A stretch of 64,000 bases of DNA from Sphingomonas sp. JC676 (lineage in GTDB: Bacteria > Pseudomonadota > Alphaproteobacteria > Sphingomonadales > Sphingomonadaceae). The translations under genes and the position numbers were made by a program. The stretch covers positions 1,426,001 to 1,490,000 of the forward strand of contig NZ_JACTGR010000001.1 in NCBI RefSeq assembly GCF_014489075.1. Direction: 5' to 3'. Positions 42,636-51,294 of the stretch are shown here, one piece after another; position 1 is the first letter of the stretch; every line of letters begins with the position of its first letter. Under the pieces are notes generated by a model. It worked only from the letters and a program-made list of their open reading frames with translations. It made no database searches and was not told the origin of the DNA.

Positions 42636-42887
42636 TCATTGCGCCGTTTCCACATCAGCATGCGGCGCGCGCGCCATCATCCTGCGCTCGACCCTTCGAA
42701 AGAAAACCAAGCAAATGAGGCAATATATGACCAGCGGGAAAACACCGATTACCACGACAATCAGCGACTTCGCTTCAAACGGATGAAGCGCAAGTACTGC
42801 GAATGCCTGATACTGCACCATCGAGGCCAGCATCCAATATATCGCCGATACTATTGAGAATATGGCCGAAGCGCTGGATGCTCTCAC
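42636..42887 (-). CDS. small membrane protein coupled to bioB
   Basis: An 83-residue protein with two membrane helices (about residues 8-32 and 42-64) and a basic C-terminal tail ([16 protein letters not shown]). The start is GTG, sharing four bases (GTGA) with the bioB stop, so it is translated from the same message. I know no family. Its position between biotin synthase and the biotin-dependent carboxylase subunit is the only functional hint. Confidence 0.65.
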   Translation of the reverse strand: MRASSASAIFSIVSAIYWMLASMVQYQAFAVLALHPFEAKSLIVVVIGVFPLVIYCLICLVFFRRVERRMMARAPHADVETAQ

Positions 42888-43882
42888 TCTGCCGCCTCCA
42901 AATGAGGATGCGGCGCAACCTGCTTCGGCACGACCCCCAACCGCGCGAACAAAGCCGCGTCCTTGTCGTCGCCGGCATTGCCCGTCGTCAGCAGCTTATC
43001 GCCCGTGAAGATCGAGTTCGCCCCAGCCAGGAAGCAAAGCGCCTGAGTCTCGTCGCTCATGCTCTCGCGCCCCGCCGAAAGCCGCACCATCGACAGCGGC
43101 ATCAGGATCCGCGCCACCGCGACGGTCCGCACGAACTCGATTGCGTCGATCTTCGCCAGCGGCGTATCCGCCAGCATGTCGCCCAGCACCGTGCCCTTCA
43201 CCGGCACCAAAGCGTTGATCGGCACGCTCTCGGGATGCTCCATCGTGGCCAGCGCATGGAGGAAGCCGACGCGGTCCTCGCGCTTCTCGCCCATGCCGAT
43301 GATCCCGCCCGAACAGACGTTGATCCCCGCGCCGCGCACATTCTCCAGCGTCTCGATCCGGTCCTCGAAGGTGCGCGTCGTGATGACGTTGGCGTAATTC
43401 TCGGGCGAGGTATCGATATTGTGGTTGTAGTAATCGAGCCCCGCCTCGGCGAGCTGCCCGGCCTGCTTCTCGCTGAGCATGCCCAAGGTCATGCAGGTCT
43501 CGAGCCCCATCTGCCGCACGCCCTGCACCATCTCGACGATGGCGGGCATGTCGCGGTCCTTGGGCTCACGCCACGCCGCGCCCATGCAGAAGCGCGACGA
43601 GCCATTGTCCTTGGCCTGCGCCGCCGCCTGGAGCACCGCGCGCACGTCCATCAGCTTGGTGGCCTTGAGCCCCGTCTCGGCATGCGCGGACTGGTTGCAA
43701 TAGCCGCAATCCTCGACGCAGCCGCCGGTCTTGATCGACAGCAGGGTCGAGAGCTGGACCTCGTTGCGCGGATGGTGCGCGCGGTGGATCGACGCCGCCT
43801 CGTACACCAGGTCGAGGAACGGCAGGTCGAACAATGCGGCGATCTCGTCGCGGGTCCAGTCGGTACGCACGTCTACGGTCAT
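42884..43882 (-). CDS. bioB: biotin synthase
   Basis: A 332-residue radical-SAM enzyme that inserts sulfur into dethiobiotin. The cluster cysteines are in [19 protein letters not shown] at about residues 53-60, and the auxiliary-cluster residues are in the [12 protein letters not shown] and [10 protein letters not shown] segments. Length is normal. No other biotin-synthesis gene is nearby; instead it sits between methylmalonyl-CoA mutase (four-base overlap) and the pccA side, apparently placed to match cofactor supply to the carboxylase. Confidence 0.95.
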   Translation of the reverse strand: MTVDVRTDWTRDEIAALFDLPFLDLVYEAASIHRAHHPRNEVQLSTLLSIKTGGCVEDCGYCNQSAHAETGLKATKLMDVRAVLQAAAQAKDNGSSRFCMGAAWREPKDRDMPAIVEMVQGVRQMGLETCMTLGMLSEKQAGQLAEAGLDYYNHNIDTSPENYANVITTRTFEDRIETLENVRGAGINVCSGGIIGMGEKREDRVGFLHALATMEHPESVPINALVPVKGTVLGDMLADTPLAKIDAIEFVRTVAVARILMPLSMVRLSAGRESMSDETQALCFLAGANSIFTGDKLLTTGNAGDDKDAALFARLGVVPKQVAPHPHLEAAE

Positions 43883-46020
43883 TCGGCAGCTTCCTCTACG
43901 GGCGGCATGTTGTGGCCGAGCAGGCGGAGCACTTCCTCGGCGGCCTTCACCAGATTGGTGCCCGGGCCGAAGATCGCCTGCACACCCGCCTCGCGCAGGA
44001 ATTCATAGTCCTGTGCCGGGATCACGCCGCCAGCGATCACCTTGATATCGGCCCGCCCGGCATCCTGGAGTTCGCGGATCAGCTCGGGGATCAATGTCTT
44101 GTGGCCCGCCGCCAGGCTGGAGGCGCCGACCACGTCGACATCCTTCTCCAGCGCCAGCGCGGCGGCTTCGGACGGCGTCTGGAACAGCGGCCCCGGCACG
44201 ATCTCGAAGCCGAGATCGCCGAACGCCGAGGACACGAGGTTCGCGCCGCGATCATGCCCGTCCTGCCCCATCTTGGCGACGAGCATGCGGGGCTTGCGGC
44301 CCAGCCGGCGTTCGGTGGCGACCACGCCGTCCTTCAGCCGTTCCCAGCGGACATCGTCGGCATAGGCGCCGCCATAAATGCCCTTCACCGGCGTCGGCTG
44401 CGTGGCGTAGCGGCCGAACCCGGCCTCCATCGCCGAGCTGATCTCGCCCAAAGTCGCCCGCTTGCGCGCCGCTTCGACCGCGAGTTCGAGCAGGTTCGCA
44501 TCGCCCTCGGCGCCGACGCGGAGCGCCTCCAGCGCCGCCTGGCACGCGACCTCGTCGCGCTCGGCCTTCACCCGCTTGATCCGCGCGATCTGCGCGTCAC
44601 GCACGGCGTGGTTGTCGACGTCGAGGATGTCGATCGGGTCCTCGCCATCCTTGCGATATTTGTTGACGCCGACGATCACCTGCTCGCCGCGATCGATCCG
44701 CGCCGCGGTGGCGGCGGCGGCTTCCTCGATCATCGCCTTGGGCCAGCCATGCGCCACCGCCTTGGCCATGCCGCCATCGTCCTCGACCTTCTCGATAATC
44801 GCCCAGGCCTTGTCGACCAGCTCCTGGGTCAGCGCCTCGACATAATAGGAGCCGCCGAGCGGATCGACGACCTTGGTCATCCCGGTCTCTTCCTGGATGA
44901 CGATCTGCGTGTTGCGCGCGATCCGGGCGGAGAAATCGGTGGGCAGCGCGATCGCCTCGTCGAGCGCGTTGGTGTGGAGCGACTGGGTGCCGCCCAGCAT
45001 CGCCGCCATCGCCTCGATCGTGGTGCGCATGACGTTGTTGTACGGGTCCTGCTCGGTCAGCGACACGCCCGAGGTCTGGCAATGCGTGCGCAGCATCTTG
45101 GAGCGCTCGTCCTTGGCGCCGAGATTGGTCATCACCCGGTGCCACAGCACGCGCGCCGCGCGCAGCTTGGCGATCTCCATGAAGAAGTTCATGCCGATCG
45201 CGAAGAAGAACGACAGGCGCCCGGCGAACTTGTCGATGTCGAGCCCGCTCGCGACGCCGTATTTCACATATTCCTGGCCGTCGGCGATGGTGAAGGCGAG
45301 CTCCTGGACCTGCGTCGCCCCAGCTTCCTGCATGTGATAGCCGGAGATCGAGATGCTGTTGAACTTGGGCATCTCGCGGCTGGTGTAACCGAAGATGTCC
45401 GAGATGATCCGCATGCTGGGCTCGGGTGGGTAGATATAGGTGTTGCGGACCATGAACTCCTTGAGGATGTCGTTCTGGATGGTCCCGTCGAGCTGCGCGC
45501 GCGGCACGCCCTGCTCCTCGCCCGCGACGATGAAGAAGGCGAGGATCGGGATCACCGCGCCGTTCATCGTCATCGAGACGCTCATCTGATCGAGCGGGAT
45601 GCCGTCGAACAGGATCTTCATGTCCTCGATCGTGTCGATCGCCACGCCCGCCTTGCCGACATCGCCGGTGACGCGCGGATGGTCGCTGTCATAGCCGCGA
45701 TGGGTGGCGAGATCGAAGGCGACCGAAAGCCCCTTCTGCCCCGCCGAGAGATTGCGGCGATAGAAGGCGTTCGATTCCTCGGCGGTCGAGAAGCCGGCAT
45801 ATTGGCGAATGGTCCAGGGCCGCCCGGCATACATCGACGCGCGCACGCCGCGCGTGAACGGTGCGAAGCCCGGCAGGCCGGGATCGATCCCCGCCACATC
45901 CGCTTCGGTATAGAGCGGCTTGACCTGGATCCCCTCCGGCGTGTGCCAGGTGAGGTCCTTGCCCTTCACTTCCTTGGCGGCCGCTGCCGTCCAGGCATCG
46001 AGGCTCGGCTTGTCGGTCAC
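43879..46020 (-). CDS. scpA: methylmalonyl-CoA mutase
   Basis: A 713-residue adenosylcobalamin enzyme that converts (R)-methylmalonyl-CoA to succinyl-CoA. The N-terminal barrel shows [38 protein letters not shown] and the substrate-site segments. The C-terminal cobalamin domain has the DGHDRG histidine motif that ligates cobalt near residue 588, followed by GPLFQTP and [12 protein letters not shown]. It is the single-chain homodimeric type. Overlaps of four bases join it to the enoyl-CoA hydratase-like gene upstream and bioB downstream. No MeaB/ArgK chaperone is visible here. Confidence 0.97.
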   Translation of the reverse strand: MTDKPSLDAWTAAAAKEVKGKDLTWHTPEGIQVKPLYTEADVAGIDPGLPGFAPFTRGVRASMYAGRPWTIRQYAGFSTAEESNAFYRRNLSAGQKGLSVAFDLATHRGYDSDHPRVTGDVGKAGVAIDTIEDMKILFDGIPLDQMSVSMTMNGAVIPILAFFIVAGEEQGVPRAQLDGTIQNDILKEFMVRNTYIYPPEPSMRIISDIFGYTSREMPKFNSISISGYHMQEAGATQVQELAFTIADGQEYVKYGVASGLDIDKFAGRLSFFFAIGMNFFMEIAKLRAARVLWHRVMTNLGAKDERSKMLRTHCQTSGVSLTEQDPYNNVMRTTIEAMAAMLGGTQSLHTNALDEAIALPTDFSARIARNTQIVIQEETGMTKVVDPLGGSYYVEALTQELVDKAWAIIEKVEDDGGMAKAVAHGWPKAMIEEAAAATAARIDRGEQVIVGVNKYRKDGEDPIDILDVDNHAVRDAQIARIKRVKAERDEVACQAALEALRVGAEGDANLLELAVEAARKRATLGEISSAMEAGFGRYATQPTPVKGIYGGAYADDVRWERLKDGVVATERRLGRKPRMLVAKMGQDGHDRGANLVSSAFGDLGFEIVPGPLFQTPSEAAALALEKDVDVVGASSLAAGHKTLIPELIRELQDAGRADIKVIAGGVIPAQDYEFLREAGVQAIFGPGTNLVKAAEEVLRLLGHNMPPVEEAAE

Positions 46021-46802
46021 TGCCCCTTGAACTCCGGCTTCCGCTTCTGGAGGAACGCCATGCCGCCTTCCATCGAATCGGCGCTGCCCCGCGCGGTCCG
46101 CTGGTTCTCGGCCTCGCGCTGCATCGCGTCCGCATAGCTCAGGCCCAGCGCGTCCTGCATCTGGCGACGCATCAAGCCCAGCGCGACGGTCGGCCCTGCC
46201 GCCAGCCGCTTAGCCAGCCGCCATGCCTCGGCGTCGAGCACGTCCTCGTGGGCGACTTCGTACACCATACCCCAGTCGCGCGCGCGCTCGGCATGGATGC
46301 GCTCGCCCAGCATCATCATTTCCAGCGCCCGCGCGCGGCCGATCAGCCGCGGCAGCATCCAGCTCGCGCCGCCATCGGGCACCAGCCCGATATTGACGAA
46401 CGCCTGGAGGAAATAGGCGTCCTTGGCGGCGATGCAGAAATCGGCCGCCAGCGCCAGGCTGCAGCCGATCCCGGCCGCGGCGCCGCGCACGCCGCTCACC
46501 ACCGGCACCGGCAGGGCGGCGATCGCTTCCAGCGTCGGATGGTAATGCTCGGACAAGGCGCGATAGGTCGCCTCGCCCGGATCGTCCGCGCCGAGCGCGC
46601 CGCTGGCGACGTCCGCGCCCGAACAGAATGCCCTGCCCGCGCCCAAAAAGAGCACCGCCCGCACCCCGTCGAGCGCGCCGATCGCCGAACCGATCTCGTC
46701 GAACATCGCCGGCGGCGCCGCGTTCAGCCGTTCGGGCCGATTGAGCGTTATCGCCAGCACGTCGCCGCGCCGCTCGGTCAGGATATGCTCGTACTGGGTC
46801 AT
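46017..46802 (-). CDS. PaaG-like enoyl-CoA hydratase/isomerase
   Basis: A 261-residue crotonase-fold protein. The oxyanion-hole segments [11 protein letters not shown] and [19 protein letters not shown] are intact. The block [25 protein letters not shown] has the aspartate used by PaaG-type isomerases rather than the two glutamates of classical hydratases. Its role in the propionate module is not obvious: it might process unsaturated or odd-chain acyl-CoA. The ATG at 46802 has AGGGAAAG upstream. A REP-like pair separates it from mce. Confidence 0.88.
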   Translation of the reverse strand: MTQYEHILTERRGDVLAITLNRPERLNAAPPAMFDEIGSAIGALDGVRAVLFLGAGRAFCSGADVASGALGADDPGEATYRALSEHYHPTLEAIAALPVPVVSGVRGAAAGIGCSLALAADFCIAAKDAYFLQAFVNIGLVPDGGASWMLPRLIGRARALEMMMLGERIHAERARDWGMVYEVAHEDVLDAEAWRLAKRLAAGPTVALGLMRRQMQDALGLSYADAMQREAENQRTARGSADSMEGGMAFLQKRKPEFKGQ

Positions 46803-46816
46803 CAAACTTTCCCTGT

Positions 46817-46922
46817 GTCACCCCGGCCATGTGCCGGGGTCCACTGCGCAGCGCGCGATGCGCTCCCTACAATGCACCCCGCCTGCCGCCCGGTGGGCCC
46901 CGGCACAAGTCCGGGGTGACGG
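46817..46922. repeat. REP-like inverted pair, copy 4
   Basis: The left unit (46817-46844) begins GTCACCCCGGCC and ends GGGGTCCAC; the right unit (46893-46922) begins GTGGGCCCCGG and ends GGGGTGACGG. It lies between mce and the hydratase gene and could stabilise or partly end the upstream transcript. Confidence 0.8.
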
Positions 46923-46931
46923 AATTGCGCA

Positions 46932-47351
46932 TCAGTGCCCATCTTTGGGCGTTTCCATGATCTCGGTCAGCACGCCGCCCATGTCCTTCGGGTGGACGAA
47001 GAAGATCAACGTGCCGTGCGCGCCGATCCGCGGTTCGCCGAGCACCTTGGCGCCCTTCCCCTCGAACCACGCCTTGGCTTCGTGGATGTCGGGCACCTCA
47101 TAGCAGAGATGATGCTGCCCGCCTGCCGGGTTCTTGGCGAGGAAGCCGTGGATCGGCGAGTTGTCGCCCAGCGGCTCGATCAGCTCGATCTGGCTGTTCG
47201 GCGTATCGACGAAGCACACCTTCACCCCCTGCGCGGGCAGGTCGAACGGTTCGCGGATCATCTCCGCGCCCATCACGTCGCGGTAGAGGGCGATCGACGC
47301 TTCGATCGAAGGCGTCGCGACGCCGACATGGTTGAGACGGCCTAGTTTCAT
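46932..47351 (-). CDS. mce: methylmalonyl-CoA epimerase
   Basis: A 139-residue VOC-fold enzyme that interconverts (S)- and (R)-methylmalonyl-CoA between PCC and the mutase. The metal ligands are in LNHVGVATPS, QIELIEPLG with GQHHLCYEV, and FFVHPKDMGGVLTEIME. The ATG overlaps the stop of the small membrane gene upstream by four bases. About 50 bases of its 5' end are repeated at 47660-47706 as part of a chimeric scar. Confidence 0.95.
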   Translation of the reverse strand: MKLGRLNHVGVATPSIEASIALYRDVMGAEMIREPFDLPAQGVKVCFVDTPNSQIELIEPLGDNSPIHGFLAKNPAGGQHHLCYEVPDIHEAKAWFEGKGAKVLGEPRIGAHGTLIFFVHPKDMGGVLTEIMETPKDGH

Positions 47352-47626
47352 TTTGCTTTCCTCACGCTGCGCCCGGCGACAATCAGGAAACCGCCGGCGA
47401 CCAGCACGTAGACCATCAGATTATTGCGCCACCTGTCGGCCGAGTTCACGAAGAAATGCCTGCCGTGAAACTCGATTCCGTTGGGTCGGTCGGGAGCAGG
47501 CGACAGATATTTCACCTGCGCTCCGACGCGCGCCTCCACCTCGATTCCGGATACAAGGGCAATCGCCATGACGCATCCGCCCACGATGCTAAGGACCAGC
47601 CCGATTCTGGAGCGAAATTTTGTCAT
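47348..47626 (-). CDS. small two-helix membrane protein in the propionate module
   Basis: A 92-residue protein with two membrane helices (about 8-30 and 70-86) and a polar loop between them (ARVGAQVKYLSPAPDRPNGIEFHGRHFFVNSADRW). I do not recognise it. The ATG lies inside a segment homologous to the 3' end of pccB: its first codons ATGACAAAATT correspond, out of frame, to pccB sequence. Its stop overlaps mce by four bases. It may therefore be a gene whose 5' end was set by the duplication that made the scar. Confidence 0.65.
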   Translation of the reverse strand: MTKFRSRIGLVLSIVGGCVMAIALVSGIEVEARVGAQVKYLSPAPDRPNGIEFHGRHFFVNSADRWRNNLMVYVLVAGGFLIVAGRSVRKAK

Positions 47627-47706
47627 GCTTCTTCCAGAGATTCTCGAGCTGCCTCCTCGATCGAAGGCGTCGCAATGCCGACATGGTTGAGGCGCCCTAG
47701 CTTCAT
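47612..47706 (-). pseudogene. chimeric scar: 5' end of mce joined to 3' end of pccB
   Basis: Bases 47706 down to about 47660 repeat the first ~16 codons of mce (MKLGRLNHVG-ATPSIE, with IA for VA). Bases about 47650 down to 47612 then repeat the 3' end of pccB, including an uninterrupted 18-base match across TTGTCATGCTTCTTCCAG. The joint encodes a 27-residue reading frame ending at 47623 that overlaps the membrane gene start. This is the order expected at the novel joint of a tandem duplication running from pccB 3' to mce 5'. Confidence 0.75.
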
Positions 47707-48200
47707 TTCCCCGCTGCTCCCGGCAATCCATAGGGAAGCCCGCACACCGCATAGACCTTGCGGAACATGGTGTCGTCGCCCGGGCCCTCGAAAGACGTAT
47801 CGATCATCTTGTCGCCATCCTGCAGGGTGACGCGCACCTTCTTGGCCTTGGCGATCTCGTCGGCGATCAGGAAGACTTCGCCCGCCTCGCCGTTATAGGC
47901 GCCGTTTCCCGGAAACTGCCATGTGGTCATGTCCGCCTGCGCCTCGTCCAGCGTCAGCGTGACGATCCGTGACTCACCTGCGGCCAGCGGTGGCTTGGGC
48001 ATATATTGCACCGAAACGATCGGCACCTGAACGGTGTCGCAACGCACCAGCAGCCGCGAGCCGTCGGCCACGCGGATCGCGGCGGTCGCGCTCTTCGGCT
48101 TGGCTGGGTCACTGCTCTCGCGGAAGGTCCACCCCATCGCGGCCGGCGCGGGCGTGGCATTCTGGGCAGCAAGCGCGAAGGCGAAAAGAAAGCTGAGCAT
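47703..48200 (-). CDS. hypothetical exported protein in the propionate module
   Basis: A 165-residue protein with a signal peptide (MLSFLFAFALAAQ) and no further membrane segment, so probably periplasmic. Mixed beta-type sequence, no motif I know. It starts 40 bases after the pccB stop and its own stop overlaps the mce-like fragment by four bases (ATGA), the same arrangement as the next gene has with mce itself. A secreted protein among cytosolic propionate enzymes is unexpected. Confidence 0.7.
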   Translation of the reverse strand: MLSFLFAFALAAQNATPAPAAMGWTFRESSDPAKPKSATAAIRVADGSRLLVRCDTVQVPIVSVQYMPKPPLAAGESRIVTLTLDEAQADMTTWQFPGNGAYNGEAGEVFLIADEIAKAKKVRVTLQDGDKMIDTSFEGPGDDTMFRKVYAVCGLPYGLPGAAGK

Positions 48201-48240
48201 GAAATCCCCCGGTTAGTCCTGGCGGCCGATGCGGCCCGGC

Positions 48241-49767
48241 TCACAGCGGAATGTTGTCATGCTTCTTCCAGGGGATCTCAAGCTGCTTGTTACGCAGTTT
48301 GCGCAAGCCCAGCGCGATGCGGCGCCGCGTCGAATGCGGCATGATCACCTCATCCACGAAGCCCTTGCTCGCCGCGACGAACGGATTGGCGAAGCGCGCC
48401 TCATATTCGGCGGTCCGCTCGGCGATCTCGTCGGGGGTACGCCCACGGAAGATGATCTCGACCGCGCCCTTCGCCCCCATCACCGCGATCTCGGCGGTCG
48501 GCCAGGCATAATTGAGGTCACCGCGTAGATGCTTGGAGCTCATCACGTCATAGGCGCCGCCATAGGCCTTGCGGGTGATGACGGTGATCTTGGGCACGGT
48601 CGCCTCGGCATAAGCGAAGAGCAGCTTGGCGCCGTGCTTGATGATGCCCGAATGCTCCTGCCCCACCCCCGGCAGGAAGCCCGGCACGTCGACGAAGGTC
48701 AGGATCGGAATGTCGAACGCGTCGCAGAAGCGCACGAACCGCGCCGCCTTCTTGGACGAGTTGATGTCGAGACACCCGGCCAGCACCATCGGCTGGTTCG
48801 CCACCACGCCCACGCTGCGCCCCTCGATCCGCCCGAAGCCGATCAGGATATTGCCCGCATGCGCCGGCTGGAGCTCGAAGAACTCGCCCTCGTCGAGCGT
48901 CTTCCGGAGCAACTCATGCATGTCGTAGGGCTGGTTGGCGTTGGGCGGGATCAGCGTGTCGAGGCTCTCGTCGATCCGGTCCCAGGGATCGTCGCACGGT
49001 CGCTCGGGCACGTGCTCGCGGTTCGAGCTAGGCAAGAAGTCCACGAAGTCGCGGGCCGCGAGCAGCGCCTCGATATCGTTATCGAAGGCCACGTCGGCGA
49101 CCCCCGACTTCGTGGTATGCGTCACCGCTCCACCCAGTTCCTCCTGCGTGACGATCTCGTTTGTAACGGTCTTCACTACATCTGGGCCGGTGACGAACAT
49201 GTACGACGAATCCTTCACCATGAAGATGAAGTCGGTCATCGCGGGAGAATAGACGGCCCCGCCTGCGCAGGGGCCCATGATCAGCGAAACCTGCGGCACC
49301 ACGCCCGATGCGAGCACGTTGCGCTGGAATACCTCGGCATAGCCGGCAAGGCTGGCGACGCCCTCCTGGATGCGCGCGCCGCCGCTGTCGTTCAGCCCGA
49401 TCACCGGCGCGCCGACCTTCATCGCCATGTCCATGACCTTGCAGATCTTCTGCGCGTGCCGCTCCGAAAGCGAGCCGCCGAACACGGTGAAATCCTGGCT
49501 GAACACGAAGACGAGCCGACCATTGATCGTGCCGCTGCCGGTGACGACGCCGTCGCCCGGGACGATCTGGTCCTGCATGCCGAAATCGACACAATTATGC
49601 TCGACATACATGTCAAGCTCCTCGAACGATCCCTGGTCGAGCAGCACTTCCAGCCGCTCGCGCGCGGTCAGCTTGCCCTTGGCGTGCTGCGCATCGATGC
49701 GCTTCTGGCCTCCGCCCAGGCGCGCGGCGGCGCGGCGGCGTTCCAGCTCTTCGATCGTCGACGACAT
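48241..49767 (-). CDS. pccB: propionyl-CoA carboxylase beta subunit
   Basis: A 508-residue carboxyltransferase. The N-terminal half has [21 protein letters not shown] and the acyl-CoA oxyanion segment [14 protein letters not shown]; the C-terminal half has the biotin-side [49 protein letters not shown]. It transfers the carboxyl group from biotin on PccA to propionyl-CoA. The aspartate in the FVDVPG region region fits propionyl over acetyl specificity only loosely. AAGGGGA lies five bases before the ATG. It is the first gene of the module, divergent from the ScfR-type regulator. Confidence 0.96.
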   Translation of the reverse strand: MSSTIEELERRRAAARLGGGQKRIDAQHAKGKLTARERLEVLLDQGSFEELDMYVEHNCVDFGMQDQIVPGDGVVTGSGTINGRLVFVFSQDFTVFGGSLSERHAQKICKVMDMAMKVGAPVIGLNDSGGARIQEGVASLAGYAEVFQRNVLASGVVPQVSLIMGPCAGGAVYSPAMTDFIFMVKDSSYMFVTGPDVVKTVTNEIVTQEELGGAVTHTTKSGVADVAFDNDIEALLAARDFVDFLPSSNREHVPERPCDDPWDRIDESLDTLIPPNANQPYDMHELLRKTLDEGEFFELQPAHAGNILIGFGRIEGRSVGVVANQPMVLAGCLDINSSKKAARFVRFCDAFDIPILTFVDVPGFLPGVGQEHSGIIKHGAKLLFAYAEATVPKITVITRKAYGGAYDVMSSKHLRGDLNYAWPTAEIAVMGAKGAVEIIFRGRTPDEIAERTAEYEARFANPFVAASKGFVDEVIMPHSTRRRIALGLRKLRNKQLEIPWKKHDNIPL

Positions 49768-49815
49768 CCATGTCCCCTTGGCGGCGGCCGCGCCTTCTGC
49801 ACAGGGCACGCGCCC

Positions 49816-49845
49816 AAGCGCAAATGCAATGTTGCGAAGTTGCGT
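49816..49845. promoter_or_regulatory. candidate operator in the pccB/regulator intergenic region
   Basis: Between pccB (minus) and the regulator gene (plus) lie CGCAA (49819-49823) and TTGCG (49832-49836) as an inverted repeat, followed by another TTGCG at 49840-49844. From memory, ScfR/PccR regulators bind TTTGCAAA-type repeats; the GTTGCGAA here is a partial match only. Confidence 0.4.
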
Positions 49846-49873
49846 GGGGCAGGTTTGCAGATATAAGGCAGTC

Positions 49874-51280
49874 ATGGCCTCTCCACGCCGCCGCCTGTTC
49901 GAGGGATTCCGCCTGCGCGAGCTGCGCCGCCGCGTCAGCACCAGCCAGGCGGCAATGGCGGCGCGGTTGGGCATCTCGGTCTCGTACCTCTCGCAGATCG
50001 AGAATAACGACCGGCCGATCACCGACGTGGTCCTGCTCGCGCTCGCCCGCGAATTCCCGCTCGAGGCGACCGAGATCGGCGGCGAGGCCGAGACCGCGGC
50101 GCTGCTCCGCACGATCGATGCCGCGAGCGACACCAGCGTGCCTGCCGACCGGATCGAGGAAGTCGAGATCCGCCGCGGCCTCGAGCAGCAGCCCTTGCTC
50201 GCCCGCCGCATGGTCGCGCTCCACGACGCCTATCGCCGCACCCAGGAGCAGCTCCGCGTGCTCGACGACCGGTTCGACAGCGGATCGAGCGACGCCGCCC
50301 CCCTCCCCTGGGAGGAAGTGCGCGACTGGTTCCAGGCCGAGGGCAATTATGTCGACGCGATCGACCGCTCGGCCGAGACTCTGGCCGACGCACTCGACGA
50401 AGGCCCGATGGTCCGTGCGCTCGAGGAAAGGCTGCGTCTGTGGCACGGCGTCCGCGTCGCGAGCGAGGATGGCGACGGCAGCCAGCTCAGCCGTTTCGAC
50501 GATGCCCAGCGCCTCCTCTCGCTCAACAGCGGACTCCCGCCCGAGAGCCGCAACTTCCTGCTCGCTCACCGGCTGGTGCGCTACGAATTCGCCAACGAGA
50601 TGCGCCAGGTCGTCGATGCCTCGGGCCTGGTTGCCCCCGCTTCGCGCGAATTGCTGAGCGTCGGCCTCGCCAATTACGCCGCGGGCGCCCTGCTGATGCC
50701 CTATGGCCGCTTCCGCGCGGCCGCACACGCGACGCGCCACGACATCGACCGCCTGCGCCAGCGCTTCGCGGTGAGCTTCGAGCAGGCCTGCCACCGCCTC
50801 TCGACGCTCCAGCGCCCGGGCGCCGCCGGCGTGCCTTTCTTCTTCTGCCGCGTCGACATGGCCGGCAACATCACCAAGCGCCATTCCGCGACGCGGCTCC
50901 AATTCGCGCGCTTCGGCGGCGCCTGCCCGCTCTGGGTGGTGCATGAGGCGGTCGCGATCCCCGATCGCATCCTCGTCCAGCTGGCCGAGATGCCCGACGG
51001 CAGCCGCTACGTCTCGATGGCCAAGGGGCTGGTGAAGCCCTCGGGCAGCTACGCCCGGTCGCCGCGCCGCTACGCCGTCGCGCTGGGCTGCGAGGAAATC
51101 CATGCCGCAGACTTCGTCTATGCCGATGCGATCCGCACCGGCGGCGCGGCGACGCCGATCGGCTCCTCCTGCCGCATCTGCCCGCGCACCGATTGCGACC
51201 AGCGCGCCTTCCCGCCCGCCGGCTCGGTCATCGAGATCGATGCCGACCGGCGCAGCGTGGTGCCCTACGTCTTCCGCTAG
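49874..51280 (+). CDS. short-chain fatty-acyl transcriptional regulator (ScfR/PccR type)
   Basis: A 468-residue regulator: an N-terminal XRE helix-turn-helix ([28 protein letters not shown]), a central IrrE-like region with [15 protein letters not shown] in place of the metallopeptidase HExxH, and a C-terminal DUF2083-type domain with the cysteine set [10 protein letters not shown]. Proteins of this kind sense short-chain acyl-CoAs and control propionyl-CoA carboxylase genes (established for Rhodobacter PccR). It is divergent from pccB with about 106 bases between starts, matching that role. Confidence 0.9.
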   Translation: MASPRRRLFEGFRLRELRRRVSTSQAAMAARLGISVSYLSQIENNDRPITDVVLLALAREFPLEATEIGGEAETAALLRTIDAASDTSVPADRIEEVEIRRGLEQQPLLARRMVALHDAYRRTQEQLRVLDDRFDSGSSDAAPLPWEEVRDWFQAEGNYVDAIDRSAETLADALDEGPMVRALEERLRLWHGVRVASEDGDGSQLSRFDDAQRLLSLNSGLPPESRNFLLAHRLVRYEFANEMRQVVDASGLVAPASRELLSVGLANYAAGALLMPYGRFRAAAHATRHDIDRLRQRFAVSFEQACHRLSTLQRPGAAGVPFFFCRVDMAGNITKRHSATRLQFARFGGACPLWVVHEAVAIPDRILVQLAEMPDGSRYVSMAKGLVKPSGSYARSPRRYAVALGCEEIHAADFVYADAIRTGGAATPIGSSCRICPRTDCDQRAFPPAGSVIEIDADRRSVVPYVFR

Positions 51281-51294
51281 GAAGCGCGGGCCCG

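Noticed and set aside
43834-46137. A 767-residue open frame on the plus strand
   Set aside because: It is antisense to methylmalonyl-CoA mutase, which has its cobalamin motif and normal length.
43879-49873. Possible cobalamin riboswitch in the mutase region
   Set aside because: The genes overlap or lie close together and I see no long structured leader or B12-box-like sequence upstream of pccB or the mutase.
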